A stretch of DNA of 13,946 nucleotides, from contig CAZCXH010000136.1 of assembly GCA_964502525.1 (NCBI GenBank), positions 1 to 13,946 on the forward strand. The letters are read 5' to 3'. The notes beneath the pieces were generated by a model. It worked only from the letters and a program-made list of their open reading frames with translations. It was not told the origin of the DNA and did no database searches. A program made the translations under genes and the position numbers. Within the stretch, counting starts at the first letter, position 1; each line of letters starts with the position of its first letter. Positions 1 to 7,866 of the stretch are shown here, piece by piece. Source of the DNA: DATLYB01 sp964502525. Its GTDB lineage: Bacteria; Bacteroidota; Bacteroidia; Chitinophagales; CAIOSU01.

Positions 1-64
1 TGATTATCAGGGGATTGCTTCGGGAATAGCCTCCGCACCACGCTTTCATTTCCCTCGCAATGAC
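1..64. repeat. Dispersed intergenic repeat, candidate
   Basis: Read on the minus strand, this stretch begins CGTCATTGCGAGGG and ends near GAAGCAATCCCC. That resembles the short 'CGTCATTGCGAGG...GAAGCAATC' sequences scattered between genes in many environmental Bacteroidota and other phyla. It lies in the gene-free 172 bases downstream of ppsA. Only one copy is in the window, so calling it a repeat rests on recollection of the family and not on repetition seen here. Confidence 0.4.
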
Positions 65-74
65 GTTTTAATTT

Positions 75-91
75 AGTTTTTCAAAGAACTC
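75..91. repeat. Solitary IS-end-like sequence
   Basis: These 17 bases (AGTTTTTCAAAGAACTC) are identical to 8934-8950, the right terminal inverted repeat of the insertion sequence at 7703-8950. The sequence inside it (before position 75) does not match the interior of that element. This is therefore either a leftover end, a related minimal element, or a sequence the element resembles. No transposase accompanies it. Confidence 0.5.
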
Positions 92-105
92 AAGTAATTC
101 ACAAC

Positions 106-125
106 AAACCACCGCTTGCAAAAGA
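106..125 (-). repeat. 20-bp exact inverted match to hairpin A2
   Basis: The 20 bases here are the exact reverse complement of 9721-9740, which forms the left core and start of the loop of hairpin A2. A 20-bp match is unlikely by chance in 14 kb. The partner arm of a hairpin is not present, so this looks like a fragment of the same structured repeat family, lying next to the IS-end-like sequence at 75-91. Confidence 0.55.
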
Positions 126-172
126 ATACTTCGCTTCTATCAACCCCGAAATCTGTCTTTCAAAAATATTTT

Positions 173-2596
173 TCAGTGAATTGATTTCAATGATTTCTGC
201 TCTGCTTTGTGAATATTTTCAATGCCTTTGATGAGCGCATCGGGGTTGAATGAAATGCTCGTGATGCCGCACTCTACAAGGAACTGCGCATATTCCGGGT
301 AATCGCTTGGCGCCTGTCCGCACAGCCCGATTTTGATTCCGGCAACATTCGCCTTTTCGATAGCCATGCGAATTAACTGCATCACCGCAGGGTCAAACGG
401 GCTGAAAATATCACTGAGCAACTCAGAGTCGCGGTCGGCTCCGAGCGTAAGCTGCGTGAGGTCGTTGGAGCCGATGGAGAAGCCGTCAAAATGTTTTGCA
501 AATTCTTCCGCAAGCAATGCGTTGCTCGGAATCTCCACCATGATGTAAAGTTCCAGTTCATTTTTCCCGCGCGCCAATCCGTTTAACTTCATCAACTCAA
601 TCACTTTTTCGGCTTCATTTACCGTGCGGCAGAATGGAATCATCAGCTTCACGTTCGTGAACCCCATCTCTTCGCGCACTTTTTTCATCGCGGCACATTC
701 CATTTCAAAAGCTTCACGGTAGAGCGGATGATAATAGCGCGATGCGCCCCGGAAACCAATCATCGGATTTTCTTCTGACGGCTCAAACTGTTTCCCTCCA
801 AGCAGGTTCGCATACTCATTGGATTTGAAATCGCTCATGCGCACAATCACCTCTTTGGGATAAAAGGCAGCCGCAATAATGGCGGTGGCTTCCGCCAAAC
901 GGTTGATGAAATAATCTTTTTTATCTGGGTAATTTTTTGTTCGCTCTGCAATCAGCCGTTTTGCTTCCGGATTGGAAATTTTTTCAAAATGCCGCAGCGC
1001 CATCGGATGAATGCCAATCGAATTATTAATAATAAATTCCATGCGCATAAGCCCCACGCCATCATTCGGCAGGAAGGAATATTTGAACGCCATTTCGGGA
1101 TGACCGAGAATGAACATCACTTTTGTTTCCGATGGCATTTTAATTTTGCTGATGTCGGTGGTTTTTTCGTCCCAGTCGAGTTTGCCGTCATACACGCGAC
1201 CCGTGTCGCCCTCAGCGGTGGAAACCGTGATGACCTGCCCGTTGGTGATAGCCTGCGTGGCGTTGCCCGTGCCGACAATCGCAGTGGCGCCTACTTCGCG
1301 CGCGACAATGGCGGCATGGGATGTTCTGCCGCCCTGGTTGGTGATAATGGCTGCCGCTTTTTTCAACACCGGGTCCCAGTCGGGGTCAGTACGGACGGTT
1401 ACAAGAATTTCACCCTGCTGCAATTGGTCAATCTCATCCGGAGTATGCAATATTCTCGCCTTGCCGCTGATAATACTGCTTCCGAGGGCGATGCCGCTGC
1501 ACAACACCTTGCCTTTCTTTTTTAATTTATATTCCGTGAAGCGATGCGTTTTTCCGCCCGCGCTGAAAACGGTTTCCGGTCGCGCCTGAACGATGAACAA
1601 CCCGCCTGTCAACCCGTCTTTCGCCCATTCGATGTCCATGTGCCTGCCGTAATGCTTTTCGATTGCCTGCGCCCATTCAGCGAGTTGTATAACTTCCTTG
1701 TCATTTAAAATAAATGTATTTCGTTTTTGAACGGGCGTTTCGATATTTACGATTGCAGCCTCACCCTGTCCGCCTTTTATTTTCGAAGCAGCACCTGCTT
1801 CCGAATAAATCATGGTTTTTTCTTTGCTGCCCAGCCTGCGAGAGATAATGGGATTTTTTGTTTTACCGACAAGTGGCTTGAAAACGAGAAACTCATCGGT
1901 GTTCACGCTTCCCTGCACAACGTTTTCGCCCAATCCCCACGCGCCTGAAATCAAAACTGTATTTTCAAAACCGGTATCGGGGTCGAGCGTGAACATCACG
2001 CCAGAGCAGGCTTTGTCGGAGCGTACCATCAACTGCACACCCACTGAAAGCGCGATTTTCAGATGCTCGAACCCGTTGTCAGCGCGGTATTTAATCGCGC
2101 GGTCAGTGAACAGCGATGCGAAGCAGCGGTGGCAGGCGCTGACGAGTTGCTCGTCACCCTGAATATTAAGATAGGTTTCGTGCAATCCGGCAAAACTCGC
2201 GGTGGGCAAATCCTCCGCAGTAGCGCTGCTGCGGACGGCAAGAGAAATCTGCTTTCCATATTTTTTTACCAGCGATTCATAGCCCGCGCGTAAATCACTT
2301 TTCAATTCCTCCGGGAATTTTCCGCTTAAAACCAAATCACGACATTCCTTGCCGGTGGCGGAAAGATTTGAAAAATTTACCGTGTCGAGGCGGGAAAGAA
2401 TTTTTTCCAGCTTCACGCGGAACTGATTGTCGTCAATGAACCGCCAATAAGCGTCAGCGGTGGTGGCAAATCCATCCGGCACACTGGTGCCGTGTGCGGA
2501 AAGACGGTTGAACATCTCGCCCAGCGAGGAGTTTTTTCCGCCAACACAGGGAAGGTCTTTTAATTCTACCCTGCTGAAAGGGATAATGAAATTCAT
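173..2596 (-). CDS. ppsA: Phosphoenolpyruvate synthase
   Basis: Cytoplasmic enzyme of gluconeogenesis. It converts pyruvate, ATP and water to phosphoenolpyruvate, AMP and phosphate through a phosphohistidine intermediate. At 807 residues it is full length for the family (E. coli PpsA is about 790). The N-terminal ATP-grasp-like nucleotide-binding domain opens with VGGKNSSLGEM and contains LAVRSSATAEDLPTASFAG and WGLGENVVQG. The swivelling phosphohistidine domain has GGRTSHAAIVAREVG, with catalytic His at residue 427. The C-terminal TIM-barrel PEP/pyruvate domain has GVGLMRMEF, GSNDLTQLTLGADRD and GLCGQAPSD, with the catalytic Cys at residue 759. The ATG at 2594-2596 matches the family's usual N-terminus. 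It is transcribed alone, divergently from the coiled-coil gene at 2706. No truncation or missing active-site residue was seen. Confidence 0.96.
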   Translation of the reverse strand: MNFIIPFSRVELKDLPCVGGKNSSLGEMFNRLSAHGTSVPDGFATTADAYWRFIDDNQFRVKLEKILSRLDTVNFSNLSATGKECRDLVLSGKFPEELKSDLRAGYESLVKKYGKQISLAVRSSATAEDLPTASFAGLHETYLNIQGDEQLVSACHRCFASLFTDRAIKYRADNGFEHLKIALSVGVQLMVRSDKACSGVMFTLDPDTGFENTVLISGAWGLGENVVQGSVNTDEFLVFKPLVGKTKNPIISRRLGSKEKTMIYSEAGAASKIKGGQGEAAIVNIETPVQKRNTFILNDKEVIQLAEWAQAIEKHYGRHMDIEWAKDGLTGGLFIVQARPETVFSAGGKTHRFTEYKLKKKGKVLCSGIALGSSIISGKARILHTPDEIDQLQQGEILVTVRTDPDWDPVLKKAAAIITNQGGRTSHAAIVAREVGATAIVGTGNATQAITNGQVITVSTAEGDTGRVYDGKLDWDEKTTDISKIKMPSETKVMFILGHPEMAFKYSFLPNDGVGLMRMEFIINNSIGIHPMALRHFEKISNPEAKRLIAERTKNYPDKKDYFINRLAEATAIIAAAFYPKEVIVRMSDFKSNEYANLLGGKQFEPSEENPMIGFRGASRYYHPLYREAFEMECAAMKKVREEMGFTNVKLMIPFCRTVNEAEKVIELMKLNGLARGKNELELYIMVEIPSNALLAEEFAKHFDGFSIGSNDLTQLTLGADRDSELLSDIFSPFDPAVMQLIRMAIEKANVAGIKIGLCGQAPSDYPEYAQFLVECGITSISFNPDALIKGIENIHKAEQKSLKSIH

Positions 2597-2600
2597 GCGG

Positions 2601-2608
2601 CAAATCTA
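2601..2608 (-). promoter_or_regulatory. Possible -7 promoter element of ppsA
   Basis: On the minus strand this reads TAGATTTG, fitting the Bacteroidota -7 consensus TAnnTTTG, and ends only five bases before the ppsA ATG. If used, the transcript would be leaderless or nearly so. No good -33 TTTG or TTG element was found at the usual distance, so support is weak. Confidence 0.35.
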
Positions 2609-2705
2609 TTAACGATGAAAATAATGCTTTATGACTAATGTCATTATCTGCCGGCAGCCGATGTGTTTTATTTGCGTCATTGATTTACAAACAAAATCTT
2701 TCACA

Positions 2706-3110
2706 ATGGAAACATTAACTGCTCCAAAGACCGGTTACATACTGGAAGCCAGATTAGACTTGCTGCACTCAGAATCCAAAGAATGGTTGAGCGAAGTGGA
2801 ATTTTTCAAAAGCGAACTGAGATTTTTCATGAAGTTGCTCAAATCAAAAGTGTTTACGCTGAAAAAAGAACATCAGCGGCAGCACATCTTTGAAAACATG
2901 GACCGGCTCAGTTCATCGGTAGTCCGTGAAGTGGAAAAAGAAATAAAAGCTCACGAAAAGCAACTGAGCGAATTGATGGGCGGTAAGAGAAGCGATGACG
3001 AGCGGTACAGGCAGGTGCATAAATCATTGCTGGAAAAAATAAAGCAATTGGACAATGACATCCGGACTTTGAAGATGCTGGTGTTCGATTTTGTGGAGCA
3101 TCTCAAATAA
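2706..3110 (+). CDS. Predicted coiled-coil protein, unknown function
   Basis: A 134-residue protein starting METLTAPKTGYILEARL. The ATG at 2706 is preferred over the in-frame ATG at 2631. The extra 25 residues are Cys-rich, unlike the rest, and would run into the promoter region shared with ppsA. The body is highly charged and helical, with heptad-like runs (WLSEVEFFKSELRFFMKLL, VVREVEKEIKAHEKQLSEL, LLEKIKQLDNDIRTLKML), so a mostly coiled-coil soluble protein is likely. There is no signal peptide or membrane segment. Its TAA overlaps the ATG of the next lipoprotein gene by one base (TAATG), which suggests translational coupling and an operon. I do not recognise a family and propose no function. 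Confidence 0.72.
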   Translation: METLTAPKTGYILEARLDLLHSESKEWLSEVEFFKSELRFFMKLLKSKVFTLKKEHQRQHIFENMDRLSSSVVREVEKEIKAHEKQLSELMGGKRSDDERYRQVHKSLLEKIKQLDNDIRTLKMLVFDFVEHLK

Positions 3111-3433
3111 TGAACGCGCGCATTTTTTTTCCTTTTCTTATTGCAGCAATTCTGTTGAACGGCTGCATTTCATCTAAAATACGCGCCCGTTGCAGCGGCA
3201 AATGTGAAACGGCAACGCTGTTCTACCTGCCCGGTTGCAAAGAAATAAAAGGATATGTAAACTTTGATAAGACGGGACTTCAGCGCGTTTTTCAGCACGA
3301 GCTTCCAGCCGGGTATCAAAAGGACAGCATACAGGTGTGCATCCGATATGAAAATGCCGGAGTAGGAATCCTGATGTCGGACTGCCTGCAATCGGAAATC
3401 ATAAGAATAAAATGTATTGAGAAAACAGAATAA
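3110..3433 (+). CDS. Small predicted lipoprotein
   Basis: A 107-residue protein with an N-terminal hydrophobic segment ending in the lipobox LNGC (Cys19), so it is probably a lipid-anchored envelope protein. The mature part contains five or six further cysteines (CSGKC, GC, QVC, SDC, IKC), unusually many for its size and possibly paired as disulfides in the periplasm. The start is fixed by the one-base overlap with the preceding stop codon. It sits between a coiled-coil protein and a second lipoprotein on the same strand, probably as one transcript. No family was recognised. Confidence 0.68.
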   Translation: MNARIFFPFLIAAILLNGCISSKIRARCSGKCETATLFYLPGCKEIKGYVNFDKTGLQRVFQHELPAGYQKDSIQVCIRYENAGVGILMSDCLQSEIIRIKCIEKTE

Positions 3434-3462
3434 CATTTTTCTTAACCGCTAAAAAATATTTT

Positions 3463-4047
3463 ATGAAAAGGCTGATTCTTGTTGCTGTGATCCCTGCTTT
3501 GATTTTGAGCGGGTGTCTTGTCGCTTCCTTCCACCCGTTTTACAAGGAGACCGACCTGGTAACGAATGACGAGCTGCTTGGAAACTGGATAGGCAAAAAA
3601 TCGCTGCTGACGTTTGAGCGGCAGAACGGCTCCGGTTACTTGGTGAATTACAAGGATTGCGAAGACCCTTACAATGCACCGGAGGATTATTCAACATGCA
3701 CGGCAGCGGATTTTACAGTTCACCTGATGAAGCTGGGCGATGAGCACTTCATGGATTTCTATCCGAGAGCTTATATGAACACCGATAATCTTTTTTTAAA
3801 TCTTCACATCAGGCCCACTCATTCATTTGCGAAAGTCATCATAAAAAAGGAGGCTATTCAAATTATGATGTTTGACTACGGCTGGCTGATGAATTATTTA
3901 AACAACAAGGGCAAGCTCGCCCACATCAGGTCGGACGATCTCGTCACCCTTACGGCATCTACAGAAGAATTGCAGGCATTCGTGCTCACGCATCAAAAGG
4001 AACCCGGCTTTTTTTCCGAGCCGGTAACATTGGTGAGGAGGAAATAG
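3463..4047 (+). CDS. Predicted lipoprotein, unknown function
   Basis: A 194-residue protein beginning MKRLILVAVIPALILSGC, a clear lipoprotein signal peptide with lipobox LSGC (Cys18). The mature start (LVASFHPFYKETDLVTNDELLGNWIG) resembles small Bacteroidota envelope lipoproteins in which an 'LxGxW' segment opens a beta-rich domain. That resemblance is only impressionistic. The rest is mixed, with many aromatic residues, and no catalytic motif is visible. It follows the 107-residue lipoprotein after 29 bases and may share its transcript. It converges on the L,D-transpeptidase gene, with only 25 bases between the two stop codons and no obvious hairpin terminator in the gap. Confidence 0.72.
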   Translation: MKRLILVAVIPALILSGCLVASFHPFYKETDLVTNDELLGNWIGKKSLLTFERQNGSGYLVNYKDCEDPYNAPEDYSTCTAADFTVHLMKLGDEHFMDFYPRAYMNTDNLFLNLHIRPTHSFAKVIIKKEAIQIMMFDYGWLMNYLNNKGKLAHIRSDDLVTLTASTEELQAFVLTHQKEPGFFSEPVTLVRRK

Positions 4048-4072
4048 CAACGGTGTTTTAGAAGCCGGGATG

Positions 4073-4969
4073 TTACTGTTCACGCGTACCGTTTTTTTTC
4101 ATTTGATAAATATCTTTTAGCCGGACGGTGCCGCCTTTCTCATTTAACGTTTCCAAATCATATCGGAAATTTACCTTCGTTCCCACGGGCGCATGGTAAT
4201 AAATTATCCACGCATCGCCTTCGCCCGTTCCAACGCAGCCGTTGGAATATGCTTTACCCAGCGTTTCGGGATTTGTTGTCGGATGAATCAGCGAGCCTAG
4301 ACGCCTTCCGCCAATTGCCGGCTCCAGCCACGGAATCTGCGGCATCAAGGTGTAATTGTTATCATCGCGCTTAGTCGCGGTGTATCGCTCGCCCGTCACC
4401 GGGTTCACAAATACCGGATTCCGCTCTATCCGCACGATTTCCCCTTCACCAACAGGCGTTTGCAGGCTCACCTCCCGTTTGGCGGTTTTCAGAAACTTGC
4501 TTTCGTTTCTTCCCACTCGAACCGTGAACGTGTATTTAACGGTATCACGCTCGATAATCCTGAGTTTGAACTCAGGGATATTCACGTCAAGCACCGTGCT
4601 GCTCAACCGGTTTTGAATATCCGCAGCCGTATTTTCATCGGGAATCCTCAGCGTATCGCCCTTTCGCAATACTATCGTCCCGCGCTGGTCATAAATGAAA
4701 TTGCCCCGCTGCATCTGCACATAATAGTCAGCACCCGCCAGCGTATCAATAATCCATGAATTTGCCCTGACGAGCAGATGTTCGGTGAGCACATAATTCA
4801 GCGAAGTGTTATGCCGGGCAATAATGCTGTCCAGAAACTGGAAATAGCGCTGCACCGTAACATCATGCGGAACAATGACGATATTGCCTCCGTCTTCTTC
4901 AGGCTTTGCATGTAATTGAACACATGTCAAAGCGAAAACCATACATAATAAAGCAGGAAAACGAAACAT
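4073..4969 (-). CDS. L,D-transpeptidase (YkuD-type catalytic domain), variant motif
   Basis: A 298-residue exported protein. Residues 1-21 (MFRFPALLCMVFALTCVQLHA) form a signal peptide. The middle (about 140-265) matches the YkuD/ErfK catalytic domain. It has a beta-rich entry (VNIPEFKLRIIERDTVKYTF, VRVGRNESKF, LQTPVGEGEI), then His229 in LIHPTTNPETLG and Cys245 in YSNGCVGTGEGDAW. Such enzymes cross-link peptidoglycan or attach proteins to it in the periplasm. The His to Cys spacing is normal, but the usual [S/T]HGC-h-R/N is SNGCVG here. The His before Gly is Asn, and the polar residue after Cys is Gly. Residues about 25-130 form an uncharacterised N-terminal region. It lies divergent from the CDP-alcohol transferase gene across 125 bases. 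The family call is firm; activity with this motif is less certain. Confidence 0.85.
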   Translation of the reverse strand: MFRFPALLCMVFALTCVQLHAKPEEDGGNIVIVPHDVTVQRYFQFLDSIIARHNTSLNYVLTEHLLVRANSWIIDTLAGADYYVQMQRGNFIYDQRGTIVLRKGDTLRIPDENTAADIQNRLSSTVLDVNIPEFKLRIIERDTVKYTFTVRVGRNESKFLKTAKREVSLQTPVGEGEIVRIERNPVFVNPVTGERYTATKRDDNNYTLMPQIPWLEPAIGGRRLGSLIHPTTNPETLGKAYSNGCVGTGEGDAWIIYYHAPVGTKVNFRYDLETLNEKGGTVRLKDIYQMKKNGTREQ

Positions 4970-5094
4970 TGTAACTGTTTGAACACCGCAAATAAATATC
5001 GCCCTTTCTTATCTATTGATGATGAAAGTCACAGTTCACCTCAAAATACTTAAAGAATTTTAGCAGATATTTTTCTTGTCAAAACTCCGTCCAG

Positions 5095-5664
5095 ATGCTG
5101 ATTGTCAATTGCATCACGCTTTACAGAATTATCACCGCTCCCTTGCTGCTGTATTTGGTGATTGCGGGACACATTTTCGTTTTCAAGTGGCTGCTTGCCG
5201 CAAGTTTTTTTACGGATGCTATTGACGGCATCATTGCGCGGAAATCCAAAACGGTGAGCGTGTTAGGCTCGCGGCTCGATTCCATCGGTGATGACCTGAC
5301 GTTTGCCGTTGCCGTAACCGGACTTGTCATCACGCGCCCCGAATTTATTTCTGAACAATGGCTCATTATTACCTCGTTGTTCGCGCTGTTTCTCATCCAG
5401 CTTTTAATGGCGCTTTTTAAATATGGAAAAATGACCAGCTTTCACACTTATAGCGCCAAGTCTGCCGCAATTCTTCAGGCAGTATTTTTACTGTCTTCAT
5501 TTTTCTCGGAAAACATTTTCTATCCGCTTTTTTATGCGGCTTGTGCCGCCACTGCAATTGATTTGATTGAAGAGATTATATTAGTCCGTATCATTCCTGT
5601 TTGGAAAACGGATGTGAAGGGCTTGCATTGGGTTTTAAAAAAGGATGTTCACGAAAATTATTAA
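5095..5664 (+). CDS. CDP-alcohol phosphatidyltransferase family membrane protein
   Basis: A 189-residue integral membrane enzyme. The class motif D-G-x2-A-R-x8-G-x3-D-x3-D is complete: Asp44, Gly45, Ala48, Arg49, Gly58, Asp62 and Asp66 (DGIIARKS...GSRLDSIGDD). These residues bind the metal and the CDP group. Around it are several hydrophobic segments (about residues 10-38, 65-85, 93-112, 122-160), as expected for phospholipid synthases such as PgsA or cardiolipin synthase. The length fits, but the alcohol acceptor cannot be read from sequence. The start ATG leads directly into the usual N-terminal NxxTLxR-like segment (NCITLYRIITAPLL). The CoA-transferase gene starts nine bases after its stop, so the two are probably co-transcribed. 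Confidence 0.87.
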   Translation: MLIVNCITLYRIITAPLLLYLVIAGHIFVFKWLLAASFFTDAIDGIIARKSKTVSVLGSRLDSIGDDLTFAVAVTGLVITRPEFISEQWLIITSLFALFLIQLLMALFKYGKMTSFHTYSAKSAAILQAVFLLSSFFSENIFYPLFYAACAATAIDLIEEIILVRIIPVWKTDVKGLHWVLKKDVHENY

Positions 5665-5673
5665 TGGATTACA

Positions 5674-6969
5674 ATGGCTGAAAAAGGAAAAATCACCACT
5701 GCGGAAAATGCGGTGAAGGCAGTGCGCTCCGGTTACCGCGTGTTTCTGCAGGGAAGCGCGGCAACACCGCTTCATCTTATAAGAGCGCTGGAATCCAGGG
5801 CAGGCGAACTGAGCAGCGTTGAACTGGTGAACATCAGCCTGCTGGGGGAATTGAGCATCACCAACCCCGCTTACGGCAAAAGTTTTTTCTTCAATTCGCT
5901 TTTTGTTTCAAAGCCCATCCGCAATAATGTGAATGAAGGGAATGGCGATTATATCCCGGTTTTCCTGAGTGAAATTTACAAGCTGTTTGAAAATAATGTT
6001 CTGCCGCTGGATGTTGCCTTCATTCATGTGTCTCCGCCCGATAAGCATGGGTTCTGTTCTTTAGGCGTGTCGGTGGATATTGCCCGTGCCGCTGTGCGAA
6101 ACGCGAAACACGTGATTGCGCAGGTGAACCCGCAGATGCCGCGCACACATGGCGATGGACTTATTCACGTCAGTGAAATCCATGCAATGGTTGAGGCGGA
6201 CGAGCCGCTGCCGGAAGTGATATATAATAATGAAATCACAGAATGTGAGCGCGCCATCGGAAAATATTGCGCCTCGCTGATTGAAGACCGCTCAACGCTG
6301 CAGATGGGCATTGGCGCGATTCCTGATGCGGTGCTCGAATGTCTTGGGAGCCACAAAGACCTCGGCATTCATACCGAAATGTTTTCCGATGGGGTGATTG
6401 ACCTTGTTGAGAAAGGCGTGATAACGAATCGCTACAAACGAAAACATAAAGGCAAGGTGGCGAGCGCTTTTGCAATCGGTTCCAGGCGCCTTTATGATTT
6501 TGTGGACGACAACCCGGAATTTGTTTTCTTAGAGGCAAGCTATGTGAATGACGGACAGGTAATCCGCTCCAATCCGCGTGCGGCAGCGATTAACAGCGCC
6601 ATCGAAATTGATCTCACCGGGCAGGTGTGCGCTGACTCTATCGGGGCTTTTCAATTTTCGGGCGTTGGCGGACAGATGGATTTCATCAGGGGCGCTGCGT
6701 TGTCCGAAGGCGGCAAGCCAATTATCGCCTTGGCGTCAGTCACCAAAAGCGGAGCGTCAAAAATTGTCCCCTCTCTGAAAGAAGGAGCGAGCGTGGTTAC
6801 TACGCGAGCGCACGTCCATTACGTAGTGACGGAATATGGCATAGCGGATTTGTTTGGGAAAAACCTGCGGCAAAGGGCTAATGCGCTGCTACAAATCGCT
6901 CATCCCGATCACCGCGAGCGGCTTGAGAAAGCCACCTTTGAAAGATTTGGAAAAAACAGCAATGGATAG
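5674..6969 (+). CDS. Acetyl-CoA hydrolase/transferase family (4-hydroxybutyrate CoA-transferase-like)
   Basis: A 431-residue cytoplasmic enzyme of the family I-type CoA-transferases that move CoA between acetate and acyl groups such as 4-hydroxybutyrate or butyrate. The length fits (about 430-440). Characteristic segments are HVSPPDKHGFCSLGVSVD (about 118-135), LQMGIGAIPDAVLECL (about 210-225) and GIHTEMFSDGVIDL. Glu235 in the last lines up with the catalytic glutamate near 238 that forms the glutamyl-CoA intermediate. FSGVGGQMDFIRGA (Gly330-Phe337) is the CoA-binding glycine loop, and YVVTEYGIADLFGKNLRQRA is the usual C-terminal block. The final residues are short, so the exact substrate is open. 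It could equally be a succinyl- or propionyl-CoA:acetate transferase. It follows the membrane transferase gene by nine bases. Confidence 0.9.
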   Translation: MAEKGKITTAENAVKAVRSGYRVFLQGSAATPLHLIRALESRAGELSSVELVNISLLGELSITNPAYGKSFFFNSLFVSKPIRNNVNEGNGDYIPVFLSEIYKLFENNVLPLDVAFIHVSPPDKHGFCSLGVSVDIARAAVRNAKHVIAQVNPQMPRTHGDGLIHVSEIHAMVEADEPLPEVIYNNEITECERAIGKYCASLIEDRSTLQMGIGAIPDAVLECLGSHKDLGIHTEMFSDGVIDLVEKGVITNRYKRKHKGKVASAFAIGSRRLYDFVDDNPEFVFLEASYVNDGQVIRSNPRAAAINSAIEIDLTGQVCADSIGAFQFSGVGGQMDFIRGAALSEGGKPIIALASVTKSGASKIVPSLKEGASVVTTRAHVHYVVTEYGIADLFGKNLRQRANALLQIAHPDHRERLEKATFERFGKNSNG

Positions 6970-7042
6970 CTCTTTTCACCCTTATGCACGGGAATCAGAA
7001 TATTGCAGAAGCGGGTGCGCGCCTATCTACTCGCACAACCCC

Positions 7043-7284
7043 TTACACTCCTGTAGGATTTTTTCTTTGGCAATACAGGTCTTTGCACAGCACGATTTTT
7101 CTGTCGAGGATTTTTGTTTTCTCAGCCCGGCTCAACGATGTAAGGCAGGTGACGGAATACAGCTCTGAGTAGTCAATCCGCTCTTCGAGGCTTCCCTGCG
7201 CGAGATAATCCCAGCTGGTGAGTTTCAAACTCAGCGCAGTTGCCGTAACGCATCGCAGACAAGGAATCCGGCAATATCGGTCAT
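7043..7284 (-). pseudogene. Small gene, apparently frameshifted, unknown
   Basis: An ATG at 7282-7284 overlaps the TGA of the TerB-like gene as ATGA, the typical arrangement of coupled genes. It gives MTDIAGFLVCDALRQLR before a stop at 7231-7233. The -1 frame then stays open to 7043 with protein-like sequence (LTSWDYLAQGSLEERIDYSEL, SRAEKTKILDRKIVLCKDLY). The open frame has no ATG of its own; it could begin only at TTG 7289-7291. The simplest reading is one gene of about 80 codons with a single-base loss near 7205-7245, or a sequencing error there. No canonical slippery heptamer for programmed frameshifting was found. I do not recognise the family. Confidence 0.4.
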
Positions 7285-7682
7285 GCGCCAAGCAGTTTTT
7301 TCAGGCGGGCAAGCAGTTCCATCTCCGCCTTGTTCTTGCCATGAAAAGCATCCGCTATGAAATTTGCGGTGTTCCATATTCCCTTCTTCAATGAATTATT
7401 GAAGAATTGCGGATGAGCCGTGAAGAAATCGCTGAATATTTTGAACGCATTTTCGGAAGAAACGTATTGTTCACTGAGCCAGTCGAAAACTATTTCCGTC
7501 TGAAAGGCTGCATCCCCCCCAAACTCATCCAATGAATCTTCCACTTCGAGCCATTCCGCTGTCACAAGGCGTTTCAGTTGCTCCGCTTCAGCCGAGGTCA
7601 GCTTCTTATCTGCTGCTGCAATGGAGTAGCACAAATACCCAAGTTTTTGATAGAATGTGAGCCACAACTGGTCGGTCTGCAT
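7281..7682 (-). CDS. TerB-like protein, unknown function
   Basis: A 133-residue soluble, helical protein. The segment LGYLCYSIAAADKKLTSAEAEQLKRLV (residues about 13-39) resembles the opening of TerB-type domains ('AxADGxVsxxE'), a helical fold found in tellurite-resistance and many unrelated Bacteroidota proteins. The role is unknown, and TerB resemblance alone does not imply tellurite resistance. The start chosen is the ATG at 7680-7682 (MQTDQLWLTFYQKL). The frame continues 30 codons further upstream to 7772, but that part is read from the end of the insertion sequence (from 7703) and is not native. Its TGA overlaps a downstream ATG. The insertion sequence now separates it from its former upstream region. 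Confidence 0.65.
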   Translation of the reverse strand: MQTDQLWLTFYQKLGYLCYSIAAADKKLTSAEAEQLKRLVTAEWLEVEDSLDEFGGDAAFQTEIVFDWLSEQYVSSENAFKIFSDFFTAHPQFFNNSLKKGIWNTANFIADAFHGKNKAEMELLARLKKLLGA

Positions 7683-7702
7683 CGAATTTGTATTTAGTAT
7701 AA

Positions 7703-7718
7703 GAGTTCTTTGAAAAAC
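7703..7718 (+). repeat. IS left terminal inverted repeat
   Basis: GAGTTCTTTGAAAAAC, the exact reverse complement of the right end at 8935-8950. It is preceded by TATAA, one copy of the presumed target duplication. Confidence 0.85.
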
Positions 7719-7866
7719 CTGGCTTCGCCCGGTCAATTTACTAATCACATGTGAAAATTTGCAATAAGTCATCTTTTTTCACGCTTTGCTTCCATTTTCC
7801 CCTTTCATTTTGCTCATTTTCTTCGCTTTCCCCTGCTGTTTTGCTGTTTCCGGGCACACGTATCCC

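Noticed and set aside
1..91. A second copy of the IS5-type element running off the left edge
   Set aside because: Only the 17-bp end matches; the bases inside it do not resemble the interior next to the right end of the intact element.
989..1589. Long plus-strand open frames of 178 and 159 codons
   Set aside because: They lie opposite ppsA, whose conserved residues (phosphohistidine domain) occupy the same bases; they are antisense shadows.
3998..4072. Rho-independent terminator between the convergent lipoprotein and transpeptidase genes
   Set aside because: A T-run follows CCCGGC at about 4003-4015, but it lies inside the coding region and no stem precedes it; the 25-base gap has no hairpin.
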